DNA of 64,000 bases from Dechloromonas sp. ZY10 (GCF_041378895.1 NZ_CP144212.1:1039501-1103500), one strand, 5' to 3'; counted from the first letter of the stretch, positions 49,146-60,542 are shown. Numbers and translations: made by a program. Notes: generated by a model not told the origin, from the letters alone.

Positions 49146-50173
49146 CAGGGGGTATCCGGGTGGGAAAGTGCGGAGGAAAGCATGCGGGCGGTGATGTCAA
49201 CAATCGGAATCACGCGCTCATAGGCCATGCGGGTCGGGCCAATCACGCCAAGTGAGCCGACCACCTGGCCATTGACTGAGTAGGGTGCGGCGATCACGCT
49301 GCATTCGTCGAGCGGAGCGATGCCCGATTCGCTGCCAATAAAAATCTGGACGCCGTCGGCACGATGGGAAACATCAAGCAGGCGCATCAGGCTGGAGCGT
49401 TGTTCGAACAAGTCGAAGAGCTTGCGCAGGCGTTGCATGTTCGAGGCCAGTTCGTCGACGTCAAGCAGGTTTTTTTCACCGCTGATCACGTAGGGCGAAT
49501 TATTTTCGGCCAGGGCTGCATCGCCGGCTTCGAGGGCCAGGGTCATCAGTGGTTTGATGTCGTCGCGCAGTTGCTGGATCTCGTGCGACAGGCGGCGACG
49601 AATCTGCTCGAAATCCTGGCCGGCAAAATGCTGGTTCAGGTAGTTGGCAGCAGTGGTCAGCTCGCTGGCGCTGTAGCTGCGGTCGGTATGGACGATGCGG
49701 TTTTGCACGTCGCCATCGGTGGTGACCAGGATCAGCAGGATACGTTTTTCGGAAAGGCTGAGAAATTCGATTTGCCGGATCAGCGTCTGTGTTCGTCGCG
49801 GTGAAACTACCACTCCGGCAAAATGGGTCAGGCTGGAGAGCATCTGCGAGGCATTGGCAATCAACTGGCTGGCTGGCAGCCCGTGCAGGGCTTCCTCCAT
49901 TTCGCCGAGTTGACGGGCTTCCAGCGGTTGTACGGTGAGCAGGCTGTCGACAAACAGACGATAGCCGCGCGCAGTCGGAATCCGTCCGGCCGAGGTGTGC
50001 GGGCTGGCAACAAAGCCAGCATCTTCGAGGTCGGCCATGACGTTGCGGATCGTCGCCGGCGACAGGTCGAGACCGGAAACGCGCGAAAGGACGCGCGAGC
50101 CGACCGGTTGGCCCTCGGCGATATAATGTTCGACCAGTGTCTTGAGCAGGCTTCTTGAGCGTTCATCCAGCAT
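49145..50173 (-). CDS. hrcA: Heat-inducible transcription repressor HrcA
   Basis: HrcA represses heat-shock genes through the CIRCE operator and needs GroEL for activity. The 342-residue protein has the winged-helix domain at the N-terminus ([13 protein letters not shown]) followed by H-T-S-A-G-R-I-P-T, and the C-terminal GAF-like region ([11 protein letters not shown]). The ATG at 50173 (MLDERSR) matches the family; the longer in-frame start runs into nadK. A TACAAT box only about 7 nt before the ATG could make the mRNA leaderless. It is divergent from nadK with a 64-nt gap. Confidence 0.96.
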   Translation of the reverse strand: MLDERSRSLLKTLVEHYIAEGQPVGSRVLSRVSGLDLSPATIRNVMADLEDAGFVASPHTSAGRIPTARGYRLFVDSLLTVQPLEARQLGEMEEALHGLPASQLIANASQMLSSLTHFAGVVVSPRRTQTLIRQIEFLSLSEKRILLILVTTDGDVQNRIVHTDRSYSASELTTAANYLNQHFAGQDFEQIRRRLSHEIQQLRDDIKPLMTLALEAGDAALAENNSPYVISGEKNLLDVDELASNMQRLRKLFDLFEQRSSLMRLLDVSHRADGVQIFIGSESGIAPLDECSVIAAPYSVNGQVVGSLGVIGPTRMAYERVIPIVDITARMLSSALSHPDTP

Positions 50174-50180
50174 GGCGCGA

Positions 50181-50225
50181 TTGTACAAAAAACATGGGCA
50201 GACGCAGCAAGCGCTTTTTGTGCAA
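50181..50225. repeat. Inverted repeat in the hrcA-nadK divergent gap
   Basis: TTGTACAAAAA (50181-50191) and TTTTTGTGCAA (50215-50225) are reverse complements with one mismatch, separated by 23 nt. They lie between the two divergent start codons, so an operator or a hairpin is possible. It does not match the CIRCE sequence. Confidence 0.5.
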
Positions 50226-50237
50226 GAATTCGCCCCC

Positions 50238-51149
50238 ATGATTAGAAGCTATGCTTCCCTTCGTCCCCCGCGCACCATCGCCCTGATCGGCCGTTACCAC
50301 AGTCCGGAAATCGCAGAGTCCCTGCGCCGGCTGGCAGAGTATCTGCACGAACGGGGTGTTTCCGTTTTCGTTGAGCGCGAGACGGCCGAAAACATTGGCC
50401 GCCTGGTCGATCTGGCGCGTTGGGTGACTTGCGGTTTCAACGATATCGGGGCCCATGCCGATCTTGCCATCGTCTTGGGTGGCGACGGCACCATGCTGAA
50501 TGCCGCCCGGCGGCTGGCACGTTACGGGGTGCCGCTGGTCGGGGTTAATCAGGGGCGGTTGGGGTTCATGACCGACATCGGTCGTGACGATATGCTGACC
50601 TGCATGGACGATCTGCTCGACGGGCGGTTTACGCCCGAGAAGCGGATGCTGCTCGCTGCCGAGATCGTGCGCCAGGGGCGCGAGATCGCCAGCAATATGG
50701 CACTTAACGACGTGGTGATCGACAAGGGTGCCATCGGCCGGATGATCGAGTTCGAACTCTTCATCGACGGCGAGTTCATTTACAACCTGCGCTCCGATGG
50801 TCTGATCGTTTCCACGCCGACCGGCTCCACCGCTTATTCGCTGTCGGCTGGCGGGCCGATCCTGCATCCGACGTTGACCGGCATCGCGCTGGTGCCCTTG
50901 TGCCCGCACGCCTTGAGCAACCGTCCGATCATTGTCAATGACAGCGCCGAAATCGAATTGCGGATCGCCAATGCCGACGATGCGCGGGCGCATTTCGACG
51001 GCCAGGTTACGCTTGATCTGCAGCCGGACGATTGCATCCGGCTGCGCCGTTCCGAATACACCATTTGTCTGCTCCATCCGCCGGGCTACAGCTATTTTGC
51101 GATGTTGCGGCAGAAACTGCATTGGAGCGAACGTCCCAAGGGGGTTTGA
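50238..51149 (+). CDS. nadK: NAD kinase NadK
   Basis: NadK phosphorylates NAD to NADP. The 303-residue protein has the GGDGT motif at 81-85 (V-L-G-G-D-G-T-M-L) and the [15 protein letters not shown] segment, both diagnostic. The start at 50238 (MIRSYASL) is chosen; the in-frame ORF begins earlier but inside the divergent hrcA region. A TATAAT box at 50122-50127 inside hrcA could serve as its promoter. Its stop overlaps the recN ATG by one base. Confidence 0.97.
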   Translation: MIRSYASLRPPRTIALIGRYHSPEIAESLRRLAEYLHERGVSVFVERETAENIGRLVDLARWVTCGFNDIGAHADLAIVLGGDGTMLNAARRLARYGVPLVGVNQGRLGFMTDIGRDDMLTCMDDLLDGRFTPEKRMLLAAEIVRQGREIASNMALNDVVIDKGAIGRMIEFELFIDGEFIYNLRSDGLIVSTPTGSTAYSLSAGGPILHPTLTGIALVPLCPHALSNRPIIVNDSAEIELRIANADDARAHFDGQVTLDLQPDDCIRLRRSEYTICLLHPPGYSYFAMLRQKLHWSERPKGV

Positions 51150-52810
51150 TGCTGCGCAGTCTGTCGATTCGTGATTTCGTGATTGTTGATCGGCTGGAGT
51201 TGGAGTTTTCTTCCGGGTTCGGTGCATTGACCGGTGAAACCGGGGCTGGCAAGTCGATTCTGATTGACGCTTTAGCCTTGGCCCTTGGCGAGCGAGCTGA
51301 CGCTGGCGTGGTCCGGGCAGGGCGTGAGCGTGCCGAGGTGGGAGCGGTCTTTGATATTTCGGCTCAGCCCGAAGTTGCCGAATGGTTGGCGGCCCATGAT
51401 TTCTCGCACGACGACGAATTGCTGCTGCGGCGTGTGATCGATGCGGGCGGGCGCTCCCGGGCGTATATCAATGGTTCTTCCGCCACTGCCCAGCAGTTGC
51501 GCGAAGTAGGTGACTGGTTGGTCGATATCCACGGTCAACACGCGCATCAATCGCTTTTGCGGCCGGACGCCCAGCGTCAATTATTCGATCAGCACGCTGG
51601 CTTGTCCGGGCTGGTGATGCAGTTGGGTGAAACCTGGCGGGCCTGGCGAGCTGCGCGGCAGACGCTGGAGCAGGCGACTCACGACGCCGAGAGTCTGCAA
51701 CGCGAGCGCGAGCAACTCGAGTGGCAGGTGGCTGAACTTGAACGTTTGGCTTTTACGGTCGACGAATGGAATCAGCTCGAAATCGAGCAGCGCCGTCTGG
51801 GGCATGCGGCTGGTTTGATGGCCGGTGCACAATTCGCGCTGGAGGTGCTGGCTGGCGAAGAAGTTGCGTGCGAAAAGCAGGTCGATAGCGCGGTAGCCCG
51901 CTTGCAGGGTGTGGCCGAGTTCGATCCGGCGCTTGCCGAGGTTGCCGCTTTGCTGGAGTCGGTGCAGGCCGAACTGGGTGAGGCGGTGTCCCAGCTGCAA
52001 CGCTATCTGGATCGAGTTGATCTTGACCCGGAGCGTCTAAGCGAGGTTGAGCAGCGGATTGATGCCATTTTGGCGCAGGCGCGTCGTCAGCGTGTGACGC
52101 CGGCGGAGTTGCCGGCATTATTGATCGGTTGGCAGCGGCGATTGGGCGAGTTGCAGGCCGCGGCTGACCTGGAGTTGTTGCAATCGCGTGTGGTTGCGAC
52201 CGAAGCTGCCTATCGTGCCTTGGCGGGACAGTTGTCCGAGGCTCGCCGGGCTGCGGCGGTTGAAGTTGGTCGGGCCGTCAGTGCAACCATGCAGCAGTTG
52301 GCGCTGGCCTCCGGTCGTTTTGAAGTCGCTCTGCTGGAAGTCGAGCGACCGGCTCCCTTTGGCCTGGAGCAGGTTGAGTTCCGGATCGGCGGACTGGCTG
52401 GCAATGAAGCCAGGCCCTTGGCCAAGGTGGCTTCAGGGGGCGAGTTATCGCGTATCAGTCTGGCAATTCAGGTTTTGACTTCGCGTTCAGCCAAGGTTCC
52501 AACCCTGATTTTTGACGAAGTCGATGTCGGGATCGGTGGAGGGGTAGCCGAGATTGTCGGGCGGTTGTTGCGACAACTTGGAGCGGAGCGCCAGGTGCTT
52601 TGCGTGACTCATTTGCCGCAGGTTGCGGCCCGGGCCAACTGGCAGTGGCAGGTAGCCAAGTCGCGTCAGGGTGAGGAGGTGGTTAGTTCGATCTACCCGC
52701 TGGGCGAACAGGAGCGGATTGGTGAAATTGCCCGCATGCTCGGCGGGGTTGAGTTGACTGAAATCACTCTGGCACATGCGCGCGAATTGCTGGCCCTAGA
52801 AACCATTTGA
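51149..52810 (+). CDS. recN: DNA repair protein RecN
   Basis: RecN is an SMC-like ATPase that helps repair double-strand breaks. The 553-residue protein has Walker A GETGAGKS at 29-36, the short coiled coil arms (about 160-350, rich in Q and E), the signature L-A-K-V-A-S-G-G-E-L-S-R-I-S-L-A, Walker B (L-I-F-D-E-V-D-V-G-I-G-G) and the late V-T-H-L-P-Q-V-A-A. The ATG overlaps the nadK stop (TGATG), so the two are co-translated. No LexA box is visible upstream. Confidence 0.97.
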   Translation: MLRSLSIRDFVIVDRLELEFSSGFGALTGETGAGKSILIDALALALGERADAGVVRAGRERAEVGAVFDISAQPEVAEWLAAHDFSHDDELLLRRVIDAGGRSRAYINGSSATAQQLREVGDWLVDIHGQHAHQSLLRPDAQRQLFDQHAGLSGLVMQLGETWRAWRAARQTLEQATHDAESLQREREQLEWQVAELERLAFTVDEWNQLEIEQRRLGHAAGLMAGAQFALEVLAGEEVACEKQVDSAVARLQGVAEFDPALAEVAALLESVQAELGEAVSQLQRYLDRVDLDPERLSEVEQRIDAILAQARRQRVTPAELPALLIGWQRRLGELQAAADLELLQSRVVATEAAYRALAGQLSEARRAAAVEVGRAVSATMQQLALASGRFEVALLEVERPAPFGLEQVEFRIGGLAGNEARPLAKVASGGELSRISLAIQVLTSRSAKVPTLIFDEVDVGIGGGVAEIVGRLLRQLGAERQVLCVTHLPQVAARANWQWQVAKSRQGEEVVSSIYPLGEQERIGEIARMLGGVELTEITLAHARELLALETI

Positions 52811-52839
52811 TTGGTTTCGGCTAGTAGCGGGGCTATAGT
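52811..52839 (+). promoter_or_regulatory. Sigma-70 promoter downstream of recN
   Basis: TTGGTT (52811-52816) and TATAGT (52834-52839) are 17 bases apart, a good sigma-70 layout, immediately after the recN stop. The predicted start near 52846 lies only about 35 nt before a hairpin terminator. Confidence 0.5.
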
Positions 52840-52879
52840 CAATACGAGTTTTTGGTTTCTGTCGGACACGTTTGGCCTG

Positions 52880-52902
52880 ACCCAAATGGTGGGTTTTATT
52901 TC
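52880..52902 (+). terminator. Small hairpin terminator after recN
   Basis: ACCCA and TGGGT form a 5-bp stem with a five-base loop followed by TTTATTTC. The stem is short. It could end recN transcription or truncate transcripts from the promoter at 52811. Confidence 0.5.
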
Positions 52903-52964
52903 ATTCGCCTGAGGTTTTGGCCTGGCTGGGCCTGGCGCCACCTCCTTCTGCAGATCGTGTTTCC

Positions 52965-53510
52965 ATGTCTGTTGCCTATCCTGTTTCAATTTCGTTAGCC
53001 TGGCCGTCAGGTGTCCCCCTCGCTGGGCGTGCATCCAGTGGTTCCGGTCGAGGGCGGGAAGGGGTTGATGAGGCGCAGCAACTGGTTCGCTTGGCGGCTG
53101 TTGATCGCAAGGTTCGAGCTCATGAGCAGGCTCATCAGGCGGCTGGTGCGGGGCTGGCCGGTAGTGCCAGTTATCAATATCAGCGGGGGCCTGATGGCCG
53201 GCAATATGCTGTCGCCGGAGAAGTGGCGATTAGTATGGCGCCCGGCCGTACTCCGGGTGAAACACTGGCCAGGGCAGAGCAGGTACAGGCGGCGGCATTG
53301 GCGCCTGCCGATCCGTCGGCGCAGGACCGTTCAGTGGCAGCGCAGGCGGCGCGCATGGCGCAGGAAGCAAGGCGCGAACAGGCACGGGCCGAAGACGCGG
53401 GGGCAGGTACCGAGTCGGCAGCACGCGATCCGTTTGCGCTGCACGGTGTGGCTGCCTATCGTCAGATGGGTGGCGGTCTGGTGCCGCCAGCCGTCGAGGC
53501 TTGGGCTTGA
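52965..53510 (+). CDS. SprA-related putative metalloprotease (CJM1_0395 family)
   Basis: This 181-residue protein contains the zinc-protease type motif HEQAH at residues 53-57 in the context V-R-A-H-E-Q-A-H-Q-A-A-G. It is followed by Y-Q-Y-Q-R-G-P-D-G-R-Q-Y-A-V-A-G-E-V and by L-A-P-A-D-P-S-A-Q-D-R-S-V-A-A-Q-A, both typical of the SprA-related putative metalloprotease family. No signal peptide is clear. The rest is Ala/Arg/Glu-rich and low in complexity. The start is uncertain: ATG 52965 lacks a ribosome site, and a TTG at 52917 after GAGG would add 16 residues. Substrate and role are unknown. Confidence 0.75.
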   Translation: MSVAYPVSISLAWPSGVPLAGRASSGSGRGREGVDEAQQLVRLAAVDRKVRAHEQAHQAAGAGLAGSASYQYQRGPDGRQYAVAGEVAISMAPGRTPGETLARAEQVQAAALAPADPSAQDRSVAAQAARMAQEARREQARAEDAGAGTESAARDPFALHGVAAYRQMGGGLVPPAVEAWA

Positions 53511-53516
53511 GGCAGC

Positions 53517-54116
53517 TCAGAACAGGCGGCTGAGGGCGAAGGCCGCAAGCAGCAGGAACAGCGCACCACTGACGCGATGAATCCAGGCCAGTGGCAAGCG
53601 CTTGAGCCAGCGTCGCCCAGCGTAAATTCCGATCAGCGAGGTGCCGGCCAGGGCCAGGGTGGCACCACACCAGACAGCGGTAGTGGCTTGTGTGCTGCTG
53701 AGGCCAGCAACGGCAATTTGCGTTTTGTCGCCAAATTCGGCGAGAAAAATCAGCAGGAAAGTTGTGGCAAAAATTCCGTGTCCCGGCTTGTCCGGGCAGG
53801 CTTCCTCCTCGTCATCCTCCTGGTAGCGCAAGGCGCTGATGCCGAAGGCGGCAAAGAGAGTTGCGACAGCTGCAGTGATCAGCCATTCGGGAAGCCAGGC
53901 TGCAACTGCAGCGCCGAATAATGTGGCCAGCAGGTTGAGCAGGGCAAAGGCGGAGAGGGCCCCGGCTGCTACCGGTAGTCCTCGGTGGCGTGCGGCCAGC
54001 GTCATGCAGACCAGCTGACTTTTATCGCCGAATTCCGCCAGGGTGATCAGCGCAAAGCTGGTGCCTGCCGATGCCAGCCACTGGCTGGCTGCGTTGCCTG
54101 TACTTAAATCGGGCAT
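53517..54116 (-). CDS. TMEM165/GDT1 family cation transporter, probable Mn exporter
   Basis: This integral membrane protein has 199 residues and six predicted helices in two halves. Each half carries the family signature E-x-G-D-K-(S/T): L-I-T-L-A-E-F-G-D-K-S-Q and L-I-F-L-A-E-F-G-D-K-T-Q. An acidic/His-containing loop (D-D-E-E-E-A) joins the halves. Relatives export manganese in bacteria (MneA) or move Ca/Mn in eukaryotes. The ATG at 54116 is 7 nt after the fur stop on the same strand, so it is likely co-transcribed with fur. The upstream in-frame part of the ORF overlaps fur and is rejected. Confidence 0.88.
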   Translation of the reverse strand: MPDLSTGNAASQWLASAGTSFALITLAEFGDKSQLVCMTLAARHRGLPVAAGALSAFALLNLLATLFGAAVAAWLPEWLITAAVATLFAAFGISALRYQEDDEEEACPDKPGHGIFATTFLLIFLAEFGDKTQIAVAGLSSTQATTAVWCGATLALAGTSLIGIYAGRRWLKRLPLAWIHRVSGALFLLLAAFALSRLF

Positions 54117-54123
54117 CGCTGTA

Positions 54124-54561
54124 TCAGTTGTCCTTGTCCTGGCGGTGCGGGCAGGCGCTCTTGGTGCATTGAGCGTATAGGTATAAAGCGTGGTCCTGGA
54201 TGGCAAAACCGCGCTCTTCGGCAATCGCATTCTGCCGGCGCTCGATTTCCGGGTCGTAAAATTCTTCGACGCGGCCGCAGTTGATGCAAACCAGGTGGTC
54301 GTGGTGTTTGCCGCGGTTGATTTCGAATACGGCCTTGCCTGACTCGAAGAAATGTCGTTCAAGGAGGCCGGCTTGTTCAAACTGGGTTAGCACGCGGTAG
54401 ACGGTGGCCAGGCCAATATCCATGTTTTCCGCTATCAATAGGCGGTAAACGTCTTCTGCTGCCAAGTGTCGCTGGGTGCTGTTCTCGAACAGTTCGAGAA
54501 TTTTCAGGCGGGGGAAAGTGGCTTTCAGCCCGATGTTTTTCAGGCTTTGCGCGTCGCTCAT
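54124..54561 (-). CDS. fur: Ferric uptake regulator Fur
   Basis: Fur is the iron-responsive DNA-binding repressor. The 145-residue protein has the winged helix N-domain ([27 protein letters not shown]), the metal site [11 protein letters not shown] with the zinc Cys pair, and a C-terminal C-T-K-S-A-C-P-H-R. It diverges from bamE over a 96-nt gap, a common arrangement in beta- and gammaproteobacteria. A Mn exporter gene follows. Confidence 0.97.
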   Translation of the reverse strand: MSDAQSLKNIGLKATFPRLKILELFENSTQRHLAAEDVYRLLIAENMDIGLATVYRVLTQFEQAGLLERHFFESGKAVFEINRGKHHDHLVCINCGRVEEFYDPEIERRQNAIAEERGFAIQDHALYLYAQCTKSACPHRQDKDN

Positions 54562-54657
54562 CTTGTATTTTTTCCGGAAATCAGTGGCTCTGGGCCGTTG
54601 GGGATTTCGGGTATGATATAACGCTTCCCCGTCGTTTGAGAAACTCCGGAATTGAGC

Positions 54658-55948
<1,291 letters not shown>

Positions 55949-55974
55949 TTGGCTGGCTTTTTCCGGTGTTCGAT

Positions 55975-56004
55975 TTGCCTGAGGGTGGGCTTTTCGGCTA
56001 AAAT
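55975..56004 (+). promoter_or_regulatory. Sigma-70 promoter of carAB
   Basis: TTGCCT (55975-55980) and TAAAAT (55999-56004) are 18 bases apart. The predicted start near 56011 leaves a leader that contains the stable hairpin at 56023-56050. Confidence 0.6.
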
Positions 56005-56022
56005 TGGAAGGTTTGAAAGTAC

Positions 56023-56050
56023 AAGCGGGGAGGCGAAAGCCTTCCCGCTT
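56023..56050 (+). promoter_or_regulatory. Stable GAAA-tetraloop hairpin in the carA leader
   Basis: AAGCGGGGAGGC (56023-56034) pairs with GCCTTCCCGCTT (56039-56050), 12 bp with a single G-T pair, closed by the GNRA tetraloop GAAA. It begins about 12 nt after the predicted start site and ends 38 nt before the carA GTG. No T-run follows, so it is not a terminator. Leader-mediated control or mRNA stability is possible. Confidence 0.65.
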
Positions 56051-56088
56051 GGCGCATGAATAAGCTGAAATTCCCAGGAGAGCCGGTC

Positions 56089-57246
56089 GTGTCCTTGTTG
56101 CCCTCATTTTCCCCCGCCATTCTTGCCCTTGCCGACGGTACGGTCTTTCGCGGCCAGTCCATCGGCGCTGACGGCGTCACCAGCGGCGAAGTGGTATTCA
56201 ATACTGCCATGTCGGGGTATCAGGAAATCCTTACCGATCCTTCCTATTGCCGTCAGATTGTGACGCTGACCTATCCGCATATCGGCAATACCGGCTGCAA
56301 TGCGGAAGATTTTGAATCCAATGCGAACTACGCTGCTGGGCTGGTCATTCGTGATCTACCGCGGCGTGCTTCCAATTGGCGTTGTCAGGACGATTTGTCG
56401 TCCTATTTGAAAAAGCACGGCATTGTTGCCATCGCCGGGATTGATACCCGCAAGCTGACCCGCATTCTCCGTGAAAAGGGGGCTCAGGCTGGTTGTATTC
56501 TGGCCGGCGAAGCTGATGAGTCGAAGGCGCTGGCCATGGCTCGGGCCTTCCCGGGGTTGGCCGGGATGGATCTGGCCAAGGTTGTTTCAGCCAAGGAAGG
56601 CTATCTCTGGAACGAGGCTGAGTGGACCCTGCAGGGTTACAAGCAGCGTGCCGAAGAGCGTTTCCATGTCGTTGCTTACGACTTTGGAGTCAAGCGAAAT
56701 ATCCTGCGCATGTTGGCCGAACGTGGGGTCAAGCTGACCGTTGTGCCGGCCCAGACCCCTGCGGCCGACGTGCTGGCAATGAAGCCGGATGGCGTCTTCC
56801 TGTCGAATGGTCCGGGCGATCCCGAGCCTTGTGAGTACGCGATTGCTGCCATTCGTGAATTCCTTGAGCGCGGAGTGCCGACCTTCGGTATCTGCCTGGG
56901 GCATCAGTTGCTGGCGCTTGCTTCCGGCGCCAAGACCCTGAAGATGAAATTCGGGCACCACGGCGCCAACCATCCGGTCAAAGACATGGATACCGGTCAG
57001 GTGTTGATCACCAGCCAGAACCACGGCTTTGCAGTTGATGCCGATTCATTGCCCGCCAATCTGCGTCCTACCCACGTCTCGTTGTTCGACGGTTCCCTGC
57101 AAGGCATTGCGCGCACCGACGTGCCGGCCTTCTCCTTTCAGGGGCATCCGGAAGCCAGCCCCGGTCCGCATGATGTGGCCTACCTTTTCGACCGCTTCCT
57201 CGACTGCATGACGCGTGGCGTCGCTGCGTTGAATCCCGCGCAATAA
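56089..57246 (+). CDS. carA: Carbamoyl-phosphate synthase small subunit CarA
   Basis: CarA is the glutaminase subunit that supplies ammonia to CarB for carbamoyl phosphate, used in arginine and pyrimidine synthesis. The 385-residue protein has the N-terminal domain ([23 protein letters not shown]) and the class I amidotransferase domain with nucleophile Cys in G-I-C-L-G-H-Q, plus H-P-E-A near the end. I chose the GTG at 56089 because AGGAG lies 8 bases ahead; an ATG at 56056 is in frame but without a site and adds 11 residues. carB follows after 24 nt. Confidence 0.96.
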   Translation: MSLLPSFSPAILALADGTVFRGQSIGADGVTSGEVVFNTAMSGYQEILTDPSYCRQIVTLTYPHIGNTGCNAEDFESNANYAAGLVIRDLPRRASNWRCQDDLSSYLKKHGIVAIAGIDTRKLTRILREKGAQAGCILAGEADESKALAMARAFPGLAGMDLAKVVSAKEGYLWNEAEWTLQGYKQRAEERFHVVAYDFGVKRNILRMLAERGVKLTVVPAQTPAADVLAMKPDGVFLSNGPGDPEPCEYAIAAIREFLERGVPTFGICLGHQLLALASGAKTLKMKFGHHGANHPVKDMDTGQVLITSQNHGFAVDADSLPANLRPTHVSLFDGSLQGIARTDVPAFSFQGHPEASPGPHDVAYLFDRFLDCMTRGVAALNPAQ

Positions 57247-57270
57247 GCGGCACAGAGAGAGATACACAAG

Positions 57271-60200
57271 ATGCCGAAACGTACAGATATTCAAAGTATT
57301 CTCATCATTGGCGCCGGCCCGATCATCATCGGTCAGGCGTGCGAATTCGACTACTCCGGCGCCCAGGCCTGCAAGGCCCTGCGCGAAGAGGGTTACAAGG
57401 TCATCCTGGTGAACTCCAACCCAGCGACGATCATGACCGACCCGGAAATGGCCGACGTTACCTACATTGAGCCGATCACCTGGCAAGTCGTTGCCAAGAT
57501 CATCGAGAAGGAGCGCCCGGACGCGCTGCTGCCGACCATGGGCGGCCAGACCGCACTGAACTGCGCGCTTGACCTCGACCGTGAAGGCGTCCTCGAGAAA
57601 TTTGGCGTGGAGCTGATCGGTGCTTCCAAGGAAGCCATCGACAAGGCCGAAGACCGCCAGAAGTTCAAGGACGCGATGACCAAGATCGGTCTCGGTTCCG
57701 CCCGCTCGGCCACCGCCCACAGCATGGAAGAGGCCTACCAGGTGCAGGCTGCCATCGGCTTCCCGACTATTATTCGTCCCTCCTTTACGCTCGGCGGCAC
57801 GGGCGGCGGCATTGCCTACAACATGGAAGAGTTCGAGACCATCTGCAAGCGCGGTCTCGAAGCTTCGCCGACCAACGAGTTGTTGATCGAAGAATCGCTG
57901 CTCGGCTGGAAGGAATACGAGATGGAAGTGGTTCGCGACAAGGCGGACAACTGCATCATCGTCTGCTCGATCGAAAACCTCGATCCGATGGGGGTGCACA
58001 CCGGCGACTCGATTACCGTTGCACCGGCCCAAACGCTGACCGACAAGGAATACCAGCTGCTTCGTAACGCCTCGATCGCTGTGCTGCGCGAAATCGGCGT
58101 CGATACCGGTGGTTCCAACGTGCAGTTCTCGATCAATCCGAAGGATGGTCGCTGCATCGTCATCGAAATGAACCCGCGCGTCTCGCGTTCGTCGGCGCTG
58201 GCCTCCAAGGCCACTGGCTTCCCGATCGCCAAGATCGCCGCCAAGCTGTCGGTTGGCTACACGCTCGACGAGCTGACCAACGACATCACCGGCGGCAAGA
58301 CCCCGGCGTCGTTCGAGCCGTCGATCGACTACGTCGTGACCAAGGTGCCGCGTTTCGCCTTCGAGAAGTTCCCGCAGGCTGATTCGACGCTGACCACCCA
58401 GATGAAGTCGGTTGGCGAAGTGATGGCCATGGGCCGCACCTTCCAGGAGTCGCTGCAGAAGGCCTTGCGTGGTCTCGAAGTCGGCGTCGATGGCTTCAAC
58501 CTGAAGTCGGTCGATCCGGAAACCATCGACGAGCAATTGGCGCGTCCGTCGCCGGATCGCCTGTGGTACGTCGCCGATGCTTTCGGCGTCGGTATGTCGG
58601 TGGAAAAGGTATTCGAACTGACCAAGATCGATCCGTGGTTCCTAGTTCAGATCAAGGAAATTGTCGACCTCGAGTTGGCAGTGGAAAAGCGCGAATTTTT
58701 GTCGTTGACCGCAGAAGAGCTGCGTTTCCTGAAAAAGAAGGGGTTCTCCGACCGTCGCTTGGCCTACCTGCTGAAGACGACCGAGTCCGAGTTCCGCAAG
58801 CGTCGCCACGAGCTGAACGTGCGCCCGGTCTATAAGCGCGTCGATACCTGCGCGGCTGAATTCTCGACTAACACTGCTTACATGTACTCGACCTATGAGG
58901 ATGAGTGCGAGGCCAATCCGACCGACAAGAAAAAGATCATGGTGTTGGGCGGTGGCCCGAACCGTATCGGTCAGGGTATCGAATTCGACTACTGCTGCGT
59001 TCATGCCGCGATGGCGATGCGCGAAGACGGGTACGAGACCATCATGGTCAACTGCAACCCGGAAACCGTCTCGACCGACTACGACACCTCCGACCGTCTG
59101 TACTTCGAGCCGCTGACGCTGGAAGACGTGCTGGAAATCTGCGCCATCGAAAAGCCGGAGGGCGTCATCGTCCAGTACGGCGGCCAGACCCCGCTGAAGC
59201 TGGCCCTGGCGCTGGAAGCCAACGGCGTGCCGATTATCGGTACGACGCCCGAATCCATCGACATCGCCGAAGATCGCGAGCGCTTCCAGAAGCTGCTGCA
59301 CGATCTTGGCCTCAAGCAGCCGCCCAACCGCACCGCGCGCACCGAAGAGGAAGCGCTGCGCCTGGCTGCCGAAATCGGCTATCCGCTGGTCGTTCGTCCG
59401 TCCTACGTGCTGGGTGGACGCGCCATGGAAATCGTCCATGAGCAGAAGGACCTTGAGCGCTACATGCGCGAAGCGGTGAAGGTTTCCAACGATTCGCCGG
59501 TGCTGCTCGACCGCTTCCTGAACGACGCGGTGGAGTGCGATGTTGATGCGCTCTCCGATGGTGAGGAAGTGATCATCGGTGGCGTCATGGAGCACATCGA
59601 ACAAGCCGGTGTGCACTCCGGCGATTCGGCCTGCTCGCTGCCGCCGTATTCACTGTCTGCCGCTGTGCAGGACGAACTTCGCCGCCAGACCAAGCTGATG
59701 GCCAAGGCGCTCAACGTCTGCGGTCTGATGAACGTGCAGTTCGCGATCAAGGACAACGAGGTCTATGTGCTGGAAGTGAATCCGCGCGCTTCGCGTACCG
59801 TGCCCTACGTTTCCAAGGCAACCGGTCTCCAGCTGGCCAAAATCGCTGCTCGCTGTATGGCGGGCAAGAGCCTGAAGGCACAGGGGATTACTAAGGAGGT
59901 TGTGCCTCCGTATTTCTCGGTCAAGGAAGCTGTTTTCCCCTTCGTCAAATTCCCGGGGGTGGACACTATTCTCGGTCCGGAAATGAAGTCGACTGGCGAA
60001 GTGATGGGCGTTGGTACCAGCTTTGCCGAGGCCTTTGTCAAGTCGCAGCTGGCTGCTGGAGTGAAGTTGCCGAAGACCGGCAAGGTCTTCCTGTCGGTCA
60101 AGGATAGCGACAAGGCCAAGGCGGTCGAGATCGCTCGCCATCTCCATGAAGCGGGTTTCCAGTTGGTTGCTTCGCGCGGTACGGCCAAGGCCATCGAGGC

Positions 60201-60477
60201 TGCAGGGCTGCCGGTGCAGCAGGTGAACAAAGTCACTGAAGGCCGTCCGCATATCGTTGATATGATCAAGAACGATGAAATCGCTCTGATCATCAATACC
60301 GTCGAGGAAAAGCGCGGCGCGATCAACGACTCCCGTTCGATCCGGACTTCAGGCCTGCAGGCGCGAGTTACGATGTACACCACGATCTGGGGGGCTGAAG
60401 CCGCCGCCGAGGGGATTCGCAACCGTGCCGAGCTGGAAGTCTATTCCATCCAGTCGCTGCACGGACAACTGCAGTAA
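57271..60477 (+). CDS. carB: Carbamoyl-phosphate synthase large subunit CarB
   Basis: CarB makes carbamoyl phosphate from bicarbonate, ammonia and two ATP. The 1068-residue protein shows the two homologous ATP-grasp halves, each starting with the phosphate-binding [10 protein letters not shown] or [10 protein letters not shown] segment and containing [10 protein letters not shown] or P-S-Y-V-L-G-G-R-A. The C-terminal MGS-like allosteric domain (about 930-1060, [10 protein letters not shown]) is complete. It is followed by a strong terminator. Many large opposite-strand ORFs here are shadows of its codon bias. Confidence 0.99.
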   Translation: MPKRTDIQSILIIGAGPIIIGQACEFDYSGAQACKALREEGYKVILVNSNPATIMTDPEMADVTYIEPITWQVVAKIIEKERPDALLPTMGGQTALNCALDLDREGVLEKFGVELIGASKEAIDKAEDRQKFKDAMTKIGLGSARSATAHSMEEAYQVQAAIGFPTIIRPSFTLGGTGGGIAYNMEEFETICKRGLEASPTNELLIEESLLGWKEYEMEVVRDKADNCIIVCSIENLDPMGVHTGDSITVAPAQTLTDKEYQLLRNASIAVLREIGVDTGGSNVQFSINPKDGRCIVIEMNPRVSRSSALASKATGFPIAKIAAKLSVGYTLDELTNDITGGKTPASFEPSIDYVVTKVPRFAFEKFPQADSTLTTQMKSVGEVMAMGRTFQESLQKALRGLEVGVDGFNLKSVDPETIDEQLARPSPDRLWYVADAFGVGMSVEKVFELTKIDPWFLVQIKEIVDLELAVEKREFLSLTAEELRFLKKKGFSDRRLAYLLKTTESEFRKRRHELNVRPVYKRVDTCAAEFSTNTAYMYSTYEDECEANPTDKKKIMVLGGGPNRIGQGIEFDYCCVHAAMAMREDGYETIMVNCNPETVSTDYDTSDRLYFEPLTLEDVLEICAIEKPEGVIVQYGGQTPLKLALALEANGVPIIGTTPESIDIAEDRERFQKLLHDLGLKQPPNRTARTEEEALRLAAEIGYPLVVRPSYVLGGRAMEIVHEQKDLERYMREAVKVSNDSPVLLDRFLNDAVECDVDALSDGEEVIIGGVMEHIEQAGVHSGDSACSLPPYSLSAAVQDELRRQTKLMAKALNVCGLMNVQFAIKDNEVYVLEVNPRASRTVPYVSKATGLQLAKIAARCMAGKSLKAQGITKEVVPPYFSVKEAVFPFVKFPGVDTILGPEMKSTGEVMGVGTSFAEAFVKSQLAAGVKLPKTGKVFLSVKDSDKAKAVEIARHLHEAGFQLVASRGTAKAIEAAGLPVQQVNKVTEGRPHIVDMIKNDEIALIINTVEEKRGAINDSRSIRTSGLQARVTMYTTIWGAEAAAEGIRNRAELEVYSIQSLHGQLQ

Positions 60478-60489
60478 TCGTTGTTTCAG

Positions 60490-60530
60490 CCGCCGGGTCG
60501 CCCTTGTGGGCGCCGGCGGTTTTGCTTTTT
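60490..60530 (+). terminator. Intrinsic terminator between carB and greA
   Basis: CCGCCGG (60490-60496) pairs with CCGGCGG (60513-60519). An inner CGCCC/GGGCG stem lies across a two-base bulge and closes a TTGT loop. TTTTGCTTTTT follows. This ends carAB, so greA, 12 nt further on, must use read-through or an own promoter not found here. Confidence 0.88.
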
Positions 60531-60542
60531 CGAGGGAAAAAG

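Noticed and set aside
57046-59616. Two long minus-strand ORFs opposite carA/carB
   Set aside because: Shadows of carAB; no start signals and no domain pattern.
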